From CAVSUZ01 sp963791885 (GTDB taxonomy: Bacteria; Pseudomonadota; Alphaproteobacteria; Acetobacterales; Acetobacteraceae): DNA of 64,000 nucleotides. The notes under the pieces were generated by a model. The model made no database searches. It had not been told where the DNA came from and saw only the letters and a list, made by a program, of their open reading frames with translations. A program made the translations under genes and the position numbers. The stretch is from contig CAWBUL010000006.1 of assembly GCA_963791885.1 (NCBI GenBank), forward strand, positions 248,001 through 312,000. The letters are read 5' to 3'. Positions within the stretch are counted from its first letter, which is position 1; every line of letters begins with the position of its first letter. This document shows positions 63,496-64,000 of the stretch, piece after piece.

Positions 63496-64000
63496 ATGCG
63501 CGCACAGCCGAAAATTGCCGTGGCATTCGGGTGCGCGGTTGCCGCTTGGACGCCGCTTGCGAGCTTCATTGCGTTGCATGGGACGGGGCTATGGCGCAAC
63601 TACGGATGGCCGTCGAAGGCCTGGGCGTGGTGGCTGTGGCTGCCCTACGCGGGATCCAATCACGCTGTGCACGCGTGGCTGAGTCGCAGCGGCGTTGGTG
63701 CTGCGGGCGTTCTCATGTCCGTGCCGTTCTTCGCATTACTGCGTTACACCAAGGACGGCACAGGATCAGCGCAGCGGCCCAAACCTGTTCGTCGCGGGCG
63801 CTCGGATAATCACGGTCACGCAGACTGGATATCGATGCGTGAGCTCCGGAGGCTGTTCCCAGGGCCCGACACAATGCACGGGGGTATCGTGGTGGGTGAA
63901 GCCTATCGTGTGGATCAGGACACCGTCTCCAGAGTGGCCTTCGATCCACGGGATCAACACACATGGGGGCAGGGTGGCAAGGCGCCGCTACTCATCGACC
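63496..64000 (+). CDS. traG: Type IV coupling protein TraG/VirD4-like, N-terminal part (cut by the window end)
   Basis: Open to the end of the window, 168 codons. Two membrane segments (IAVAFGCAVAAWTPLASFIA and, after LWRNYGWPSKAWAWWLWLPY, VGAAGVLMSVPFFALLRY) precede a basic linker and the beginning of the ATPase domain: GGIVVGEAYRVDQDTVSRV, then TWGQGGKAPLLID, the usual sequence just before Walker A in TraG/VirD4 proteins. It brings the relaxase-DNA complex to the channel. Directly follows the operon. Confidence 0.85.
   Translation, partial: MRAQPKIAVAFGCAVAAWTPLASFIALHGTGLWRNYGWPSKAWAWWLWLPYAGSNHAVHAWLSRSGVGAAGVLMSVPFFALLRYTKDGTGSAQRPKPVRRGRSDNHGHADWISMRELRRLFPGPDTMHGGIVVGEAYRVDQDTVSRVAFDPRDQHTWGQGGKAPLLID

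Overview
The window looks like a GC-rich alphaproteobacterial accessory region, possibly Acetobacteraceae or a relative (inference). Supporting points are the GroEL tail ending in a GGM-type motif, a HrcA/CIRCE-type operator before groES, a trbBCDE-J-K-L-F-G-H-I conjugation cluster in the Agrobacterium-type order, and a heavy load of IS630, IS6, IS3, IS30 and IS5 remnants. No rRNA, tRNA or CRISPR array was recognised. The mixture of conjugation genes, anti-restriction genes, a ParB-domain protein, a toxin-antitoxin pair and many broken genes suggests a plasmid or an integrated conjugative/genomic island.

Layout. 0-5.2 kb: minus-strand genes of a contractile phage-tail-like injection system (tail sheath, an unknown beta-rich protein, a DUF4255/Pvc16-type protein) preceded by a receiver-like protein, with a divergent LuxR-type response regulator. 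5.6-7.8 kb: transposase and gene wreckage (IS6; NmrA and LysR pieces; an IS3 transposase interrupted by an IS30 piece). 7.9-24 kb: mostly small-molecule and stress genes: GYD proteins, a SHOCT membrane protein, a 2-keto-4-pentenoate hydratase-like enzyme, a repeat-containing secreted peptide, a methyltransferase, groES-groEL, a frameshifted M81 metallopeptidase, a lytic transglycosylase, an alpha/beta hydrolase and exonuclease III.

24.5-28 kb is a gene graveyard: a broken LysR, a degraded YedK(SRAP)-ArdC pair, and pieces of an efflux adaptor, a pyrophosphate-type phosphofructokinase, an NADH dehydrogenase-like flavoprotein and a lipocalin-like protein. 28-35 kb holds a GH79-like glycosidase, an M20 amidohydrolase, a TRIC-type channel, a tandem universal stress protein and an amidohydrolase. 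35.5-39.7 kb has an IS630 element, an FMN reductase, a chimera of an HsdR start with a dehydrogenase tail, a GIY-YIG protein and a HigBA-like toxin-antitoxin pair. 39.8-44.2 kb carries a second YedK-ArdC pair in the opposite orientation, a membrane protein and a truncated ParB-domain gene. 44.6-50.1 kb has a racemase/maleate-isomerase-like gene, an AT-hook protein plus HU, an HNH nuclease, a nucleotidyltransferase-like protein and two XRE regulators.

50.2-64 kb is a tightly overlapping Trb-type type IV secretion operon ending in a TraG/VirD4 coupling protein cut by the window end. It is damaged in three places: a one-base shift in trbE, two adjacent IS630 elements inside trbL and a 4-bp tandem duplication in trbI. 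The strongest structural signals are the inverted YedK-ArdC duplication, the two abutting IS630 insertions whose TA junctions let trbL be rebuilt exactly, and the dense set of split pseudogenes that a simple ORF scan would miss. I found no convincing wholly new system. The nearest candidates are the injection-system cluster with its paired regulators and the duplicated abasic-site/anti-restriction module.
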